Positions 44,070-53,229 of a stretch of 64,000 nt of DNA are shown one piece after another. The number at the start of each line of letters is the position of its first letter. Position 1 is the stretch's first letter. Origin of the DNA: Sphingomonas sp. 1F27F7B (GTDB lineage Bacteria; Pseudomonadota; Alphaproteobacteria; Sphingomonadales; Sphingomonadaceae); the NCBI RefSeq assembly GCF_005503355.1, contig NZ_SCMK01000015.1, positions 54,602-118,601 on the forward strand. Direction: 5' to 3'. Position numbers and translations under genes: made by a program. Below the pieces are notes generated by a model. It was not told the origin of the DNA and did no database searches. It saw only the letters and a program-made list of their open reading frames with translations.

Positions 44070-44459
44070 ATGGCCTATCTCAACTTCGCCGCGCTTCAGG
44101 GCAGCCCGGTCGCGGTGCCCGCCGATGTCCTCCCGGTCAGCGGCTTTTCCGCGCTCGAATGGCAGGTCGTGGCGATCGCGCAGCACGACCGGCTCGCCTC
44201 GCTGGAGAAACCCGGCCGCCTTTCGGTTGCGCTGGGCGTGATCTTCGGGGGCGAAGCGGCCAATCCCAAGCTGGCGGATCAGAAGCTGGAGGCGCTGCGC
44301 CGCATGGCGGTGCTTGCCTGGCACAAGGGCTATGCCGTGCCGCGCCACGAGATCCGCGCCTTCCACGAAGCGGGCTTCACGCCCGACCAATATGAAACGC
44401 TGCTCGCCTCCATCAGCCGCGGCCGGGCAGCCCTGAATCAGGGGAAGCGATTCCAATGA
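44070..44459 (+). CDS. Conserved small protein leading the RND operon
   Basis: The 129-residue soluble protein has an ATG at 44070 preceded by AGGAGGAG with 6-nt spacing. It contains LSALEWQVVAIAQHDRLASL near 28-47 and a helical C-terminal half with LRRMAVLAWHKGYAVPRHEI. No signal peptide or membrane segment is visible. It overlaps the adaptor gene by ATGA, so it is co-translated with the pump. I do not recognise a function; a regulatory or accessory role is a guess. Confidence 0.75.
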   Translation: MAYLNFAALQGSPVAVPADVLPVSGFSALEWQVVAIAQHDRLASLEKPGRLSVALGVIFGGEAANPKLADQKLEALRRMAVLAWHKGYAVPRHEIRAFHEAGFTPDQYETLLASISRGRAALNQGKRFQ

Positions 44460-45730
44460 ACATGATCACGCGCATCGAATCCGAGACGGGCGACAACAAG
44501 CCGGGCGTCTCGGATCGCCTTCGCCGCATGCCGTTGTGGCAGCGCGGCAGCCTTGTCGCGCTGCCGGTGGTGCTGGTCGCCGCCGGCCTGAGCATCGCCA
44601 GCAAGGACGCGCCCGCCGCAATGGCCGCACCGCCGCCGCCGGTGGTGACGGTCTCCACGCCGCTGGTCCGCGACGTGAACGAATGGGACGATTATGTCGG
44701 CCGGTTCGAGCCGAGCCGCGCGGTCGAGGTGCGTCCGCGCGTCTCGGGGGCGATCACCGGCGTGCACTTCACCGACGGTGCGATCGTCCAGAAGGGCCAG
44801 TTGCTCTTCACCATCGACCAGCGTCCCTTCGCGGCGGCCCTGGCCGAGGCGCGCGCCGGGCTGGCCAGCGCCGAGAGCGATCTCGCGCTCGCCCGTTCGG
44901 ACCTGGGCCGCGCCGAGCGTCTCGTCTCGGTCGAAGCGGTGTCGAAGAGCGATGTCGAGCGGCTGCAGGCCCGCGTCCGCGCCGCCGGTGCGGCAGTGTC
45001 CGCGGCCCAGGCCCGGGTGCGCAGCCGCGCGCTCGACATGGAGTTCACCCAGGTCCGCGCGCCGATCGCCGGCCGCATCTCGGATCGCCGCGTCGATCCG
45101 GGCAACCTGGTGGCCGCGGGCGAGGGGCAGGGCGGTTCGCTGCTGACCACGATCAACGCGCTCGATCCGATCTACTTCACTTTCGACGGCTCGGAGGCCC
45201 TGTTCCTCAAGACCAAGCGCGCGAAGGAAGCGGGCGGCCAGGCCTCGCCGGTGGAGATCCGCCTGCAGGACGAGACCGACTATAAGTGGAAGGGCAAGCT
45301 CGACTTCACCGACAACGGGCTCGATCCCAAGTCGGGCACGATCCGCGGTCGTGCGGTGCTGAGCAATCCGGGCATGTTCCTGACGCCCGGCATGTTCGGC
45401 AACATGCGCCTCTCGGCCGGCGGCACCACCCAGGCGCTGATGGTGCCGGACACTGCGATCCAGACCGACCAGGCACGCAAGCTCGTGCTCACCGTGGGCA
45501 AGGACGGCACCGTCGCGCCCAAGCCGGTGACGCTCGGGCCCGTGGTCGACGGCCTGCGCATCGTCCGCTCGGGCCTGAGCGCCCAGGACAAGGTGGTGAT
45601 CTCGGGCACCCAGTTCGCCGCTCCGGGCGGCAAGGTGAATCCGAAGCCCGGCAAGATCGCGCCGACCGCAACCAGTCAGGCGCCGGCCCTCACGGCGCCG
45701 GTGACGGGCGAAGCAACCTTCGCTCGTTGA
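44456..45730 (+). CDS. RND efflux periplasmic adaptor (MFP)
   Basis: The 424-residue protein has an N-terminal membrane anchor (LVALPVVLVAAGLSIAS, about 32-48). A barrel-sandwich half (VEVRPRVSGAITGVHFTDGAIVQKG) and an alpha-hairpin coiled coil follow (FAAALAEARAGLASAESDLAL onward). The second half (APIAGRISDRRVDPGNLV) and a beta-barrel domain complete it. It bridges the inner-membrane pump and the outer-membrane channel encoded next. Closest layout is MexE/MexA-type adaptors. Confidence 0.94.
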   Translation: MNMITRIESETGDNKPGVSDRLRRMPLWQRGSLVALPVVLVAAGLSIASKDAPAAMAAPPPPVVTVSTPLVRDVNEWDDYVGRFEPSRAVEVRPRVSGAITGVHFTDGAIVQKGQLLFTIDQRPFAAALAEARAGLASAESDLALARSDLGRAERLVSVEAVSKSDVERLQARVRAAGAAVSAAQARVRSRALDMEFTQVRAPIAGRISDRRVDPGNLVAAGEGQGGSLLTTINALDPIYFTFDGSEALFLKTKRAKEAGGQASPVEIRLQDETDYKWKGKLDFTDNGLDPKSGTIRGRAVLSNPGMFLTPGMFGNMRLSAGGTTQALMVPDTAIQTDQARKLVLTVGKDGTVAPKPVTLGPVVDGLRIVRSGLSAQDKVVISGTQFAAPGGKVNPKPGKIAPTATSQAPALTAPVTGEATFAR

Positions 45731-45732
45731 CC

Positions 45733-45769
45733 GTCAGCCGCCGGATCTCCCCAGGGTCCGGCGGCTGAC
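45733..45769 (+). repeat. Intercistronic hairpin between adaptor and pump
   Basis: GTCAGCCGCCGGA and TCCGGCGGCTGAC form a perfect 13-bp stem with an 11-nt loop just after the adaptor stop. T-rich sequence follows further on. It could lower read-through into the pump gene or protect the upstream message. Confidence 0.6.
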
Positions 45770-45809
45770 ACTTTTCCGTTTCAGACCTCTTTTTTCGAGG
45801 AGTGGCCCC

Positions 45810-48800
45810 ATGCGCCTCTCGCGGTTCTTCATCACGCGCCCGATCTTCGCGGCCGTCATCGCGGTCGTGATCACGATCATCGGTGCGATCGCCTATCTGG
45901 CGCTGCCGATTTCCCAATATCCCGACATCGTCCCCCCGACGGTGACGGTCACCGCCTCCTATCCCGGCGCTTCGGCCGAGACCGTCGCCGAGACGGTCGC
46001 CGCGCCGATCGAGCAGGAGATCAACGGCGTCGACGACATGCTCTACCAGTCGTCGCAATCGACCGGCGACGGCAACGTCACCATCACCGTCACGTTCAAA
46101 TCGGGGACCAATCTCGATTCCGCGCAGGTGCTGGTGCAGAACCGGGTCGCGGTCGCGATTCCGCGCCTGCCCGAGGAAGTGCAGCGCCTGGGCGTCGTGA
46201 CGCGCAAGACCACGCCGGACTTCCTGCTGGTCGTCAACCTGATCTCGCCGGACAATTCGGTCGATCGGGAATATATCTCCAACTATGCGCTGACCCAGGT
46301 GAAGGACCGCCTCGCCCGTGTCGACGGCGTGGGCGACGTGCGCATGTTCGGCGCGCGCGACTATGCGATGCGCGTGTGGATCGATCCGGGCCGTGCCGCC
46401 GCGCTCAACCTGACGGCGGGCGACATCGTCCAGGCGCTGCGCGCGCAGAACGTCCAGGTCGCGGCCGGCACGCTCGGCCAGCCGGGCTCGACGCCGACGG
46501 GCAACGCCTTCCAGCTCAATATCGAGACACAGGGCCGCCTGAAGGATCCCGCGCAGTTCGGCCAGGTGGTGATCCGCACCGATGCCGATGGGCACCAGGT
46601 GCGCGTGAGCGACGTGGCGCGCGTCGAGCTGGGCGCGGCGGACTATTCGTCCAACACCTATCTGTCGAACAAGCCGACCGTGATCCTTGCCGTGTTCCAG
46701 CGTCCGGGCTCGAACGCGCTCGCTGCCGCCAATGCGGTGCAGGACCAGCTCAAGGCGATGTCCAAGAACTTCCCCAAGGGCCTGGAATATCGCGTCATCT
46801 ACAACCCGACCGAGTTCATCGCCCAGTCGATCGACGCCGTCTATCACACGCTGGGCGAGGCGATCCTGCTCGTCGTGCTGGTGGTCATCGTCTTCCTCCA
46901 GAAATGGCGTGCGGCGATCATCCCGGTGCTTGCCATCCCGGTCTCGCTGATCGGCACGATGGCGGTACTGCTGCCGCTCGGCTATTCGCTCAACAACCTC
47001 TCGCTGTTCGGCCTCGTCCTCGCCATCGGCATCGTCGTCGACGACGCGATCGTCGTGGTGGAGAATGTCGAGCGCAACCTGGCGCGGGGCATGACGCCGC
47101 TCCAGGCGGCGCGCACCTCGATGGACGAAGTGTCCGGCGCGCTCGTCGCGATCGTGCTGGTGCTGCTCGCGGTGTTCCTGCCGACGCTGTTCCTCAACGG
47201 CCTGTCGGGCGCATTCTACAAGCAGTTCGCCGTGACGATCTCGGCCGCGACCGCGATCTCGCTGCTCGTCTCGCTGACTCTGTCGCCTGCCATGGCCGCG
47301 CTGCTGTTGCAGCACCATGAGGGCGAGCCCAGGGGGCCGGTCGGCCGCCTGGTGCGCCGCGGCGCCGATGCGTTCAACACCGGCTTCGAGAAGATGAGCG
47401 TCGGCTATGCCAAGCTCACCCGCGCGCTGGTGACTCGTCCGAAGCGGATGATGCTCACCTATGTTGGCCTGATCGCCGCCACCGTGGGCATGTTCTGGGT
47501 GACGCCCGTCGGCTTCATCCCGCAGCAGGACCAGGGCTATTTCCTCACCGTCATCCAGCTGCCGCCGGGCTCGTCGCTCGAGCGGACGGACGAAGTGATG
47601 CGCAAGGTCGTCGCCCGCATCCTGCCGATTCCGGGCGTGAAGGGATCGGTGATGCTCGCCGGTTTCGACGGTCCGTCGCAGACGCTCGCCCCGAACTCGG
47701 CCGCTGCCTATGTGCCCTTGCTCTCCTTCGATGAGCGCAAGAAGCTGGGCGTCAGCTTCGACGACATCATGAACGAGGCGCGCAAGCGCACCGCCGACAT
47801 CAACGAGGCGATGCTGCTGGTCGTGCCCCCGCCCGTCATCCAGGGCATCGGCTCCGCCGGCGGCTATCGGATGATGATCGAGGACCGCGCCGAGCATGGC
47901 TATGACGAACTGGGCAAGACTGCGTTCGGGCTGATCGGCCAGGCGAACCAGACCCCGGGCCTCAAGCAGATCTACACCTTCTTCAACACCGCGACGCCGC
48001 GCGTCTTCGCCGATATCGATCGGCGCAAGGCGGACATGCTCGGGGTGCCGCCGGAGCGGGTGTTCGAGGCGCTGAACGTCTATCTCGGCTCGGCCTTCGT
48101 GAACGACTTCAACATGCTCGGCCGCACCTATCGGGTGACCGCGCAGGCCGATGCGCCGTTCCGGGCGACCGAGGCGGACATCGCCAACCTCAAGACCCGC
48201 TCGAACTCGGGCGCGATGGTGCCGATCGGTTCGGTCTCGACCTTCGAGAACAAGACCGGCCCGTACCGCGTGACGCGCTACAACCTGTTCCCGGCGGTGG
48301 AAGTGGATGGCGATACCGCACCGGGCTACAGCTCGGGCGCCTCGCTCGACACGATGGAGAAGCTCGCGAGCGAACTGCCCGCCGGCTATGGCGCCGAATG
48401 GACCGGCATCGCCTTCCAGCAAAAGGCGGCCGGCAGCACGGCCGGGCTCGTCTTCGCGCTCGCGGTGGTGTTCGTCTTCCTGGTGCTGGCGGCGCAATAT
48501 GAGAGCCTGACCATGCCGCTGGCGATCATCCTGATCGTGCCGATGTGTCTGCTCGCGGCCATGGCCGGAGTGAATTTGCGGGGCATGGACAACAATGTGC
48601 TCACGCAGATCGGCCTGGTCGTGCTGATCGCGCTCGCCGCCAAGAATGCGATCCTCGTGGTCGAGTTCGCCCATCAGGCGGAAGTGCAGGACGGGCTGTC
48701 GCCGGTGGAGGCCGCGGTGCGTGCCGCGCGTGACCGCCTGCGGCCGATCCTGATGACGTCGTTCGCCTTCATCCTCGGCGCCGTGCCGTTGCTGATCGCG

Positions 48801-49001
48801 AGCGGGGCGGGTGCCGAGCTCCGCCAGGCGCTGGGCACCGCGGTGTTCTTCGGGATGATGGGCGTGACGGCGTTCGGCCTGCTGTTCACGCCGACCTTCT
48901 ACGTCGTCTGCCGCGCGCTGGGCGATCGCATCGCCAGGATGCGCGGCAACCGCAAGGCAGCCGACGAAGGCCATGCGCCCGAGTTGCAGCCGGCTGAGTA
49001 A
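45810..49001 (+). CDS. RND multidrug efflux permease (HAE1 family)
   Basis: The 1063-residue inner-membrane pump is full length for the HAE1 family. It begins MRLSRFFITRPIFAAVIA and has twelve helices, two large periplasmic loops, and the TM4 proton-relay Asp pair in GIVVDDAIVVVENVER (about 407-422). TM10-11 contains LIALAAKNAILVVEFA. The periplasmic loop has GFIPQQDQGYFLTVIQLP. The sequence is of MexF/AcrB type and would expel hydrophobic compounds driven by protons. Expression should follow the TetR-controlled promoter at 43803. Confidence 0.96.
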   Translation: MRLSRFFITRPIFAAVIAVVITIIGAIAYLALPISQYPDIVPPTVTVTASYPGASAETVAETVAAPIEQEINGVDDMLYQSSQSTGDGNVTITVTFKSGTNLDSAQVLVQNRVAVAIPRLPEEVQRLGVVTRKTTPDFLLVVNLISPDNSVDREYISNYALTQVKDRLARVDGVGDVRMFGARDYAMRVWIDPGRAAALNLTAGDIVQALRAQNVQVAAGTLGQPGSTPTGNAFQLNIETQGRLKDPAQFGQVVIRTDADGHQVRVSDVARVELGAADYSSNTYLSNKPTVILAVFQRPGSNALAAANAVQDQLKAMSKNFPKGLEYRVIYNPTEFIAQSIDAVYHTLGEAILLVVLVVIVFLQKWRAAIIPVLAIPVSLIGTMAVLLPLGYSLNNLSLFGLVLAIGIVVDDAIVVVENVERNLARGMTPLQAARTSMDEVSGALVAIVLVLLAVFLPTLFLNGLSGAFYKQFAVTISAATAISLLVSLTLSPAMAALLLQHHEGEPRGPVGRLVRRGADAFNTGFEKMSVGYAKLTRALVTRPKRMMLTYVGLIAATVGMFWVTPVGFIPQQDQGYFLTVIQLPPGSSLERTDEVMRKVVARILPIPGVKGSVMLAGFDGPSQTLAPNSAAAYVPLLSFDERKKLGVSFDDIMNEARKRTADINEAMLLVVPPPVIQGIGSAGGYRMMIEDRAEHGYDELGKTAFGLIGQANQTPGLKQIYTFFNTATPRVFADIDRRKADMLGVPPERVFEALNVYLGSAFVNDFNMLGRTYRVTAQADAPFRATEADIANLKTRSNSGAMVPIGSVSTFENKTGPYRVTRYNLFPAVEVDGDTAPGYSSGASLDTMEKLASELPAGYGAEWTGIAFQQKAAGSTAGLVFALAVVFVFLVLAAQYESLTMPLAIILIVPMCLLAAMAGVNLRGMDNNVLTQIGLVVLIALAAKNAILVVEFAHQAEVQDGLSPVEAAVRAARDRLRPILMTSFAFILGAVPLLIASGAGAELRQALGTAVFFGMMGVTAFGLLFTPTFYVVCRALGDRIARMRGNRKAADEGHAPELQPAE

Positions 49002-49008
49002 CTTTGAC

Positions 49009-49090
49009 CGTCATCCCCGCGCAAGCAGGGATCCAGAGCCAAGAACGGCACCGCCTGTAACCCTGGATCCCCGCCTTCGCGGGGATGACG
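49009..49090. repeat. Palindromic dispersed repeat, short form (copy A)
   Basis: CGTCATCCCCGC and GCGGGGATGACG bound an 82-bp element with internal GGATCC pairs. It fills the gap between pump and channel genes. A related copy in the same orientation follows the channel gene (50528-50608). Confidence 0.85.
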
Positions 49091-49106
49091 GGGAGGAGGA
49101 ATGGGA

Positions 49107-50507
49107 ATGATCTATAGAATTATCCTCGCAACTGCCTCGGCGCTGGCGCTCGCCGCCTGCGCCGCCGGTCCGAACTATGTTGCGCCCACCCCGCCCCAGA
49201 CGGCGGGGGGCAGTTTCGTCGCCGCCAACCCGGCGGTTACCGCAGCCCCCGTCCAGGGCGACTGGTGGCGGCTTTACAATGATCCGGTGCTCGACCAGCT
49301 GGTGAGCGACGCGCTGGCGGCCAACACCGATATCCGCGTCGCCGTGGCGCGGATCGAGAAGGCCCGCGCGGTGCTGCGCGGCGCCAAGGCCAACCAGCTG
49401 CCCCAGGCCAGCCTGGGCGCCGGCGCCAATTACGGCCGCCTGCCCGCGGCCCAGCGCCTGCCCGGCGCGCCGCGCGAGGACTGGCAGGTCGATGCCGGGC
49501 TGAGCGTCAGCTACGAAGCCGATCTGTTCGGCCGCCTGAGCCGCGGGACCGAGGCCGCGCGCGGCGATGTCGGCGCGGCCGAGGCGGATGCCGATGCGGT
49601 TCGCGTGATCGTCGCCGCCGAAACGGCGCGCGCCTATGCCGATGCGGCTTCGTCCGCCGAGCGGCTGGGCGTGGCCGAGCACATCGTCAAGCTGCTCGAC
49701 CAGTCGATCGAACTGACCGAGCGTCGCCGCGGCGTCGGCCTGGCCACGCGGCTCGACACTGCCCGGATCGGCGCGCTGCGCAACCAGCGCCAGGCCGAGG
49801 TGCCGACGCTCCAGGCGGCGCGCGATGCCGCGCTCTTCCGCCTCGCCACGCTCACCGGCCGCACTCCCGCCGAGCTTCCGCCGGTGGCGGGTGAACGCAG
49901 CACCACCTTGCGCCTCAGCCAGCCGATCCCGGTCGGCGACGGCGCGGCGCTGCTGGCACGCCGGCCGGACATCCGCGCCGCCGAGCGCCGCCTGGCCGCC
50001 GCCACTGCGAGGATCGGCGTGGCGACCGCGGACCTCTATCCGCGCATCACGCTCGGCGTCTCGGGCGGATCGACCGGCACCGATTTCGGCGACGTGTTCG
50101 GCGCCGGCCCGCTGCGCTGGCTGGTTGGCGGGCTGATTAACTGGGCGATCAATCCCGGTCCGGCCCGCGCGCGTGTCGCCGGGGCGGAAGCGGACAGCAA
50201 GGCCGCGCTCGCCACCTTCGACGGCACGGTGCTGACCGCGCTGCAGGAGACCGAGACGGCGCTCTCCGCCTATGGCCATGCGCTGGGTCGGCGCACTGCG
50301 CTCCAGGCGGCACGCAACGAGGCCGAGGCGGCAGTGAACATCGCCCGCGCCCGCCAGCGCGAGGGCGACATCGACTCGCTGGCCCTGCTCGATGCCGAAC
50401 GCACCTTCGCCGATGCGGAAGCGGATCTGGCGCAGGCCGATGCCTTCATCGCCGATACCCAGGTGGACCTGTTCCGCGCGCTCGGCGGCGGCTGGCAGAA
50501 GAGCTGA
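49107..50507 (+). CDS. Outer-membrane efflux channel lipoprotein (NodT family)
   Basis: The 466-residue lipoprotein has its signal MIYRIILATASALALAAC with lipid-carrying Cys18. Two OEP repeats of long helices follow, with DWWRLYNDPVLDQLVSDALA near 52-71 and TDFGDVFGAGPLRWLVGGLI in the second half. ATG 49107 is preferred over 49101 because GAGGAGGA (49093-49100) is 6 nt away. It completes the tripartite pump with the two genes upstream, but is separated from them by a palindromic repeat that may reduce its transcription. Confidence 0.93.
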   Translation: MIYRIILATASALALAACAAGPNYVAPTPPQTAGGSFVAANPAVTAAPVQGDWWRLYNDPVLDQLVSDALAANTDIRVAVARIEKARAVLRGAKANQLPQASLGAGANYGRLPAAQRLPGAPREDWQVDAGLSVSYEADLFGRLSRGTEAARGDVGAAEADADAVRVIVAAETARAYADAASSAERLGVAEHIVKLLDQSIELTERRRGVGLATRLDTARIGALRNQRQAEVPTLQAARDAALFRLATLTGRTPAELPPVAGERSTTLRLSQPIPVGDGAALLARRPDIRAAERRLAAATARIGVATADLYPRITLGVSGGSTGTDFGDVFGAGPLRWLVGGLINWAINPGPARARVAGAEADSKAALATFDGTVLTALQETETALSAYGHALGRRTALQAARNEAEAAVNIARARQREGDIDSLALLDAERTFADAEADLAQADAFIADTQVDLFRALGGGWQKS

Positions 50508-50527
50508 GGCGGCCCTCTTCTCCTTTT

Positions 50528-50608
50528 CGTCATCCCCGCACAGGCGGGGTCCGGAGCCAGGAAGGACAGCGCCTGCGACTCTGGATCCCGGCCTGTGCGG
50601 GGATGACG
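50528..50608. repeat. Palindromic dispersed repeat, short form (copy B)
   Basis: This 81-bp element is bounded by CGTCATCCCCGC and GCGGGGATGACG. The interior (GGAGCCAGGAAGGAC) resembles copy A at 49009-49090 in the same orientation. It could end the efflux operon as a large hairpin. Confidence 0.85.
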
Positions 50609-50638
50609 GAATGACTATCCTGTCCTAGTCTTGCCGGC

Positions 50639-51025
50639 ATGACCCATGCCATCGCCAGGATCGGGCGCGACGCGCCCTATGCAACGGATATCAGCTTCGG
50701 CAAGCGCGGCCTCGTCGCCGACGAGCCCGAGGCGCGCGGCGGCGGCGATGCCGGGCCGGCGCCCTATGAGCTGCTGCTCGGCAGCCTGGGCGCCTGCACC
50801 GCGATCACGCTGCGCATGTACGCCGAGCGCAAGGGGTGGGCGGTGGAGAATATCGAGGTGGCCCTGTTCCTCCATGGTCAGGGCGAGACGCTCAGCATCG
50901 AGCGAATCCTGACGATCACCGGCACCGATGCCGAGCAGAATGCCCGACTTGCCGAAATCGCCGAGAAGACGCCGGTGACGCTCACTTTGAAGCGGGGTGT
51001 CCCGATCGCGACCAGGCTCGGGTGA
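50639..51025 (+). CDS. OsmC-family protein
   Basis: The 128-residue protein shows PAPYELLLGSLGACTAITLRMYAERKG (about 41-67) with the first catalytic Cys of the OsmC/YhfA fold. The second expected Cys, in a C-P-V segment, reads KTPVTLTL, so it is Thr. Family members reduce organic hydroperoxides with two cysteines. Loss of the second one suggests a YhfA-like variant without full peroxidase chemistry. A short gap separates it from the two-component genes. Confidence 0.85.
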   Translation: MTHAIARIGRDAPYATDISFGKRGLVADEPEARGGGDAGPAPYELLLGSLGACTAITLRMYAERKGWAVENIEVALFLHGQGETLSIERILTITGTDAEQNARLAEIAEKTPVTLTLKRGVPIATRLG

Positions 51026-51082
51026 ATCTTGTTACAAATTCGCGCAACACCCTAGACGCATTTTGTCGTAGAAGCTGAAATT

Positions 51083-51808
51083 ATGCTTGCTACCGCGACT
51101 TCCCAGGACGATTCGGCGACCCTGCTCGTCGTCGACGACGACCGCGACATCCGCATGCTGCTGGCGAACAGCCTCGGTTCGCGGGGCTACAAGGTCGAGA
51201 CCGCGTCCAGCACGCGCGACATGGACCAGATCCTCGCGCGCACCCCGGTCGATCTTGTGATCCTGGACATCATGATGCCGGGCGAGGACGGGCTTTCCGC
51301 CTGCCGCCGCATCGCGCGCGCCGATGGGCCGGAGATCATCTTCCTGAGCGCCCTTGGCGAGGAGCAGGACCGGATCCTGGGGCTCGAAGTCGGTGCCGGC
51401 CATTATCTTCCCAAGCCGTGCAGCCCGCGCGAGATCCTCGCCACGGTGCGCGCGGCGCTGCGCAAGCGCGGCGCGATCGCCACGAACGAGAGCGGCGACG
51501 TCTATGTCTTCGAGGGCTGGCGCATCGATCTCGGCAGCCACGAGCTGTTCGATCCCAACGGCGTGCTGGTCGGCCTCACCGACGGCGAGTTCGCGGTGCT
51601 GCGCGTGTTCATCGAGCGCCCGCGCCGCGTGCTGAGCCGCGAGGCGCTGCTCGCCGCCGCCCGCGGCCCGGATTCGGATGCCTATGACCGCGCGATCGAC
51701 GTGCAGGTGAGCCGGCTGCGCCGCAAGCTGCGCTCGGGCGGCGACGAGATCATCCGCACCGTGCGCAACGAAGGCTATCTTTTCGTGCCCAAGGTCGCGC
51801 GCGCGTGA
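51083..51808 (+). CDS. OmpR-family response regulator
   Basis: The 241-residue protein has an N-terminal receiver with LLVVDDDRDIR and phospho-acceptor Asp in LVILDIMMPGEDG (about 53-65), then LPKPCSPRE. The C-terminal winged helix has GLTDGEFAVLRVFIERPRRV and DVQVSRLRRKLRSG. It is followed by its kinase with a GTGA overlap. The pair may respond to envelope conditions. It lies next to the RND/OsmC genes but no target site was identified. Confidence 0.93.
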   Translation: MLATATSQDDSATLLVVDDDRDIRMLLANSLGSRGYKVETASSTRDMDQILARTPVDLVILDIMMPGEDGLSACRRIARADGPEIIFLSALGEEQDRILGLEVGAGHYLPKPCSPREILATVRAALRKRGAIATNESGDVYVFEGWRIDLGSHELFDPNGVLVGLTDGEFAVLRVFIERPRRVLSREALLAAARGPDSDAYDRAIDVQVSRLRRKLRSGGDEIIRTVRNEGYLFVPKVARA

Positions 51809-53139
51809 AATCGCGGCGCGGGGGAGCGGGTTCTCCCTTGTTCCTGCGTGTCTTCGTCCTGATGGTGGTCTGCGTGGCGATAACGCAGCTGATGAACCTC
51901 GGCCTGCTGATCGCGGTGCAGACGCCATCCACCAAGGTCTACAGCGTCGGGCAGATCGTCACCGCGTTGCGCGCGCCGCGCGATGCCGATGGCGATTTCC
52001 TGATGTCCCACCCGGCCGACGTCGCACCGACGCCCTGGAATCCGCGCAGCGAGCGCATCGAGCTTGCCCTGGCCAAGGCGCTCCAGGTACCGGTGGAGCG
52101 CGTGCGGATCAGCTTTCCCACGCCGTTCATGCAGCGCGAGAAGATCTATGATCGCGCCAGCGTGCCGCCCGCCATTCCGCCGGCCAGCGACCAGGCCGCG
52201 CGCGGCGTGGTGGTGATCGGCGACTTCTCCGCGGCGTTCCGCATGAACGACGGACGATGGACTCAGATCGACTCGAATCACAGCTTCGAGCCCTGGCGGC
52301 TGTTCGTGCTGTGGTGGCTGATCCTGTCTGCGGCGGCGGTCGCTCCCTTTGCCTGGGCGCTCGCGCATCGCATCGCCAAGCCGATCGGGGCCTTTGCCGA
52401 GGCCGCCGAACGGCTCGGCCGCGATCCCCGGGCCGCGCCGATCGCGATCGTGGGGCCGACGGAAATCGCCGACGCCGCAGCGGCGTTCAATCGGATGCAG
52501 GCGCGGCTCAATCGCTATGTCGACGACCGCGCGACCGTGGTCGGCGCAGTGGCACACGATCTGCGCACGCCGCTGATGCGCCTCGGCCTGCGGCTCGAGG
52601 CGGCGCCCGACGCGCTGCGCCAAGCCTGTGAAGGCGATATCCGCGACATGGAAGCAATGATCTCCGCGACGCTGAGCTATCTGCGCGACACGACCAAGCA
52701 GGGCGTGCGCAAGCCGCTCGACCTGCGCTCGCTCGCGGAGACAGTGACCGACGACATGAGCGATCGTGGCCAGGCGGTTACGCTCATGCCGGGTGAGCCG
52801 GTGGTGATCGAAGGCAATTCGCCGGCGCTCAAGGCGATGCTCAACAACCTCGTCACCAATGCGCTCAAATATGCCGGCAGTGCCGAGGTTTCGCTGGCCG
52901 AGGCCGATGGCCAGGCGCTGATCGAGGTGTGCGACGACGGCCCCGGCGTGCCGCCGGAAGACCTGGACCGCGTGTTCGAGCCCTTCTTCCGCGGCGAGCG
53001 CTCGCGCAATCGCGATACGGGTGGGATCGGCCTCGGCCTGGCCAGCGCCCGCGCCGTGGCGCGCGCGCATGGCGGCGACCTCACGATCCGCAATCGCGCG
53101 GAAGGCGGCCTCTCCGCGCTGGTGACCTTGCCCGTCTAA
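51805..53139 (+). CDS. Sensor histidine kinase (partner of the OmpR regulator)
   Basis: The 444-residue membrane kinase has a first helix at about 12-40, a periplasmic sensor domain of about 120 residues and a second helix near 168-190. HAMP (AHRIAKPIGAFAEAAERL) is followed by HisKA with GAVAHDLRTPLMRL, and HATPase with NLVTNALKYAG, DDGPGVP and GGIGLGLA. The start is GTG, coupled to the regulator. The ligand is unknown. The domain order matches EnvZ-type kinases. Confidence 0.92.
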   Translation: MKSRRGGAGSPLFLRVFVLMVVCVAITQLMNLGLLIAVQTPSTKVYSVGQIVTALRAPRDADGDFLMSHPADVAPTPWNPRSERIELALAKALQVPVERVRISFPTPFMQREKIYDRASVPPAIPPASDQAARGVVVIGDFSAAFRMNDGRWTQIDSNHSFEPWRLFVLWWLILSAAAVAPFAWALAHRIAKPIGAFAEAAERLGRDPRAAPIAIVGPTEIADAAAAFNRMQARLNRYVDDRATVVGAVAHDLRTPLMRLGLRLEAAPDALRQACEGDIRDMEAMISATLSYLRDTTKQGVRKPLDLRSLAETVTDDMSDRGQAVTLMPGEPVVIEGNSPALKAMLNNLVTNALKYAGSAEVSLAEADGQALIEVCDDGPGVPPEDLDRVFEPFFRGERSRNRDTGGIGLGLASARAVARAHGGDLTIRNRAEGGLSALVTLPV

Positions 53140-53229
53140 TACGGCCACAAATCAGAAACCTGCCGGCGACGTACCGAAATCCCGCCGACACCCGCACCGC
53201 CGAACCACTTGTCCGAGCAGTGAGGGCGA

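Noticed and set aside
45690..48974. 1094-codon reverse reading frame opposite the RND pump
   Set aside because: It is antisense to a pump with full family motifs. Its Arg/His/Asp-rich composition is the normal shadow of a high-GC gene.
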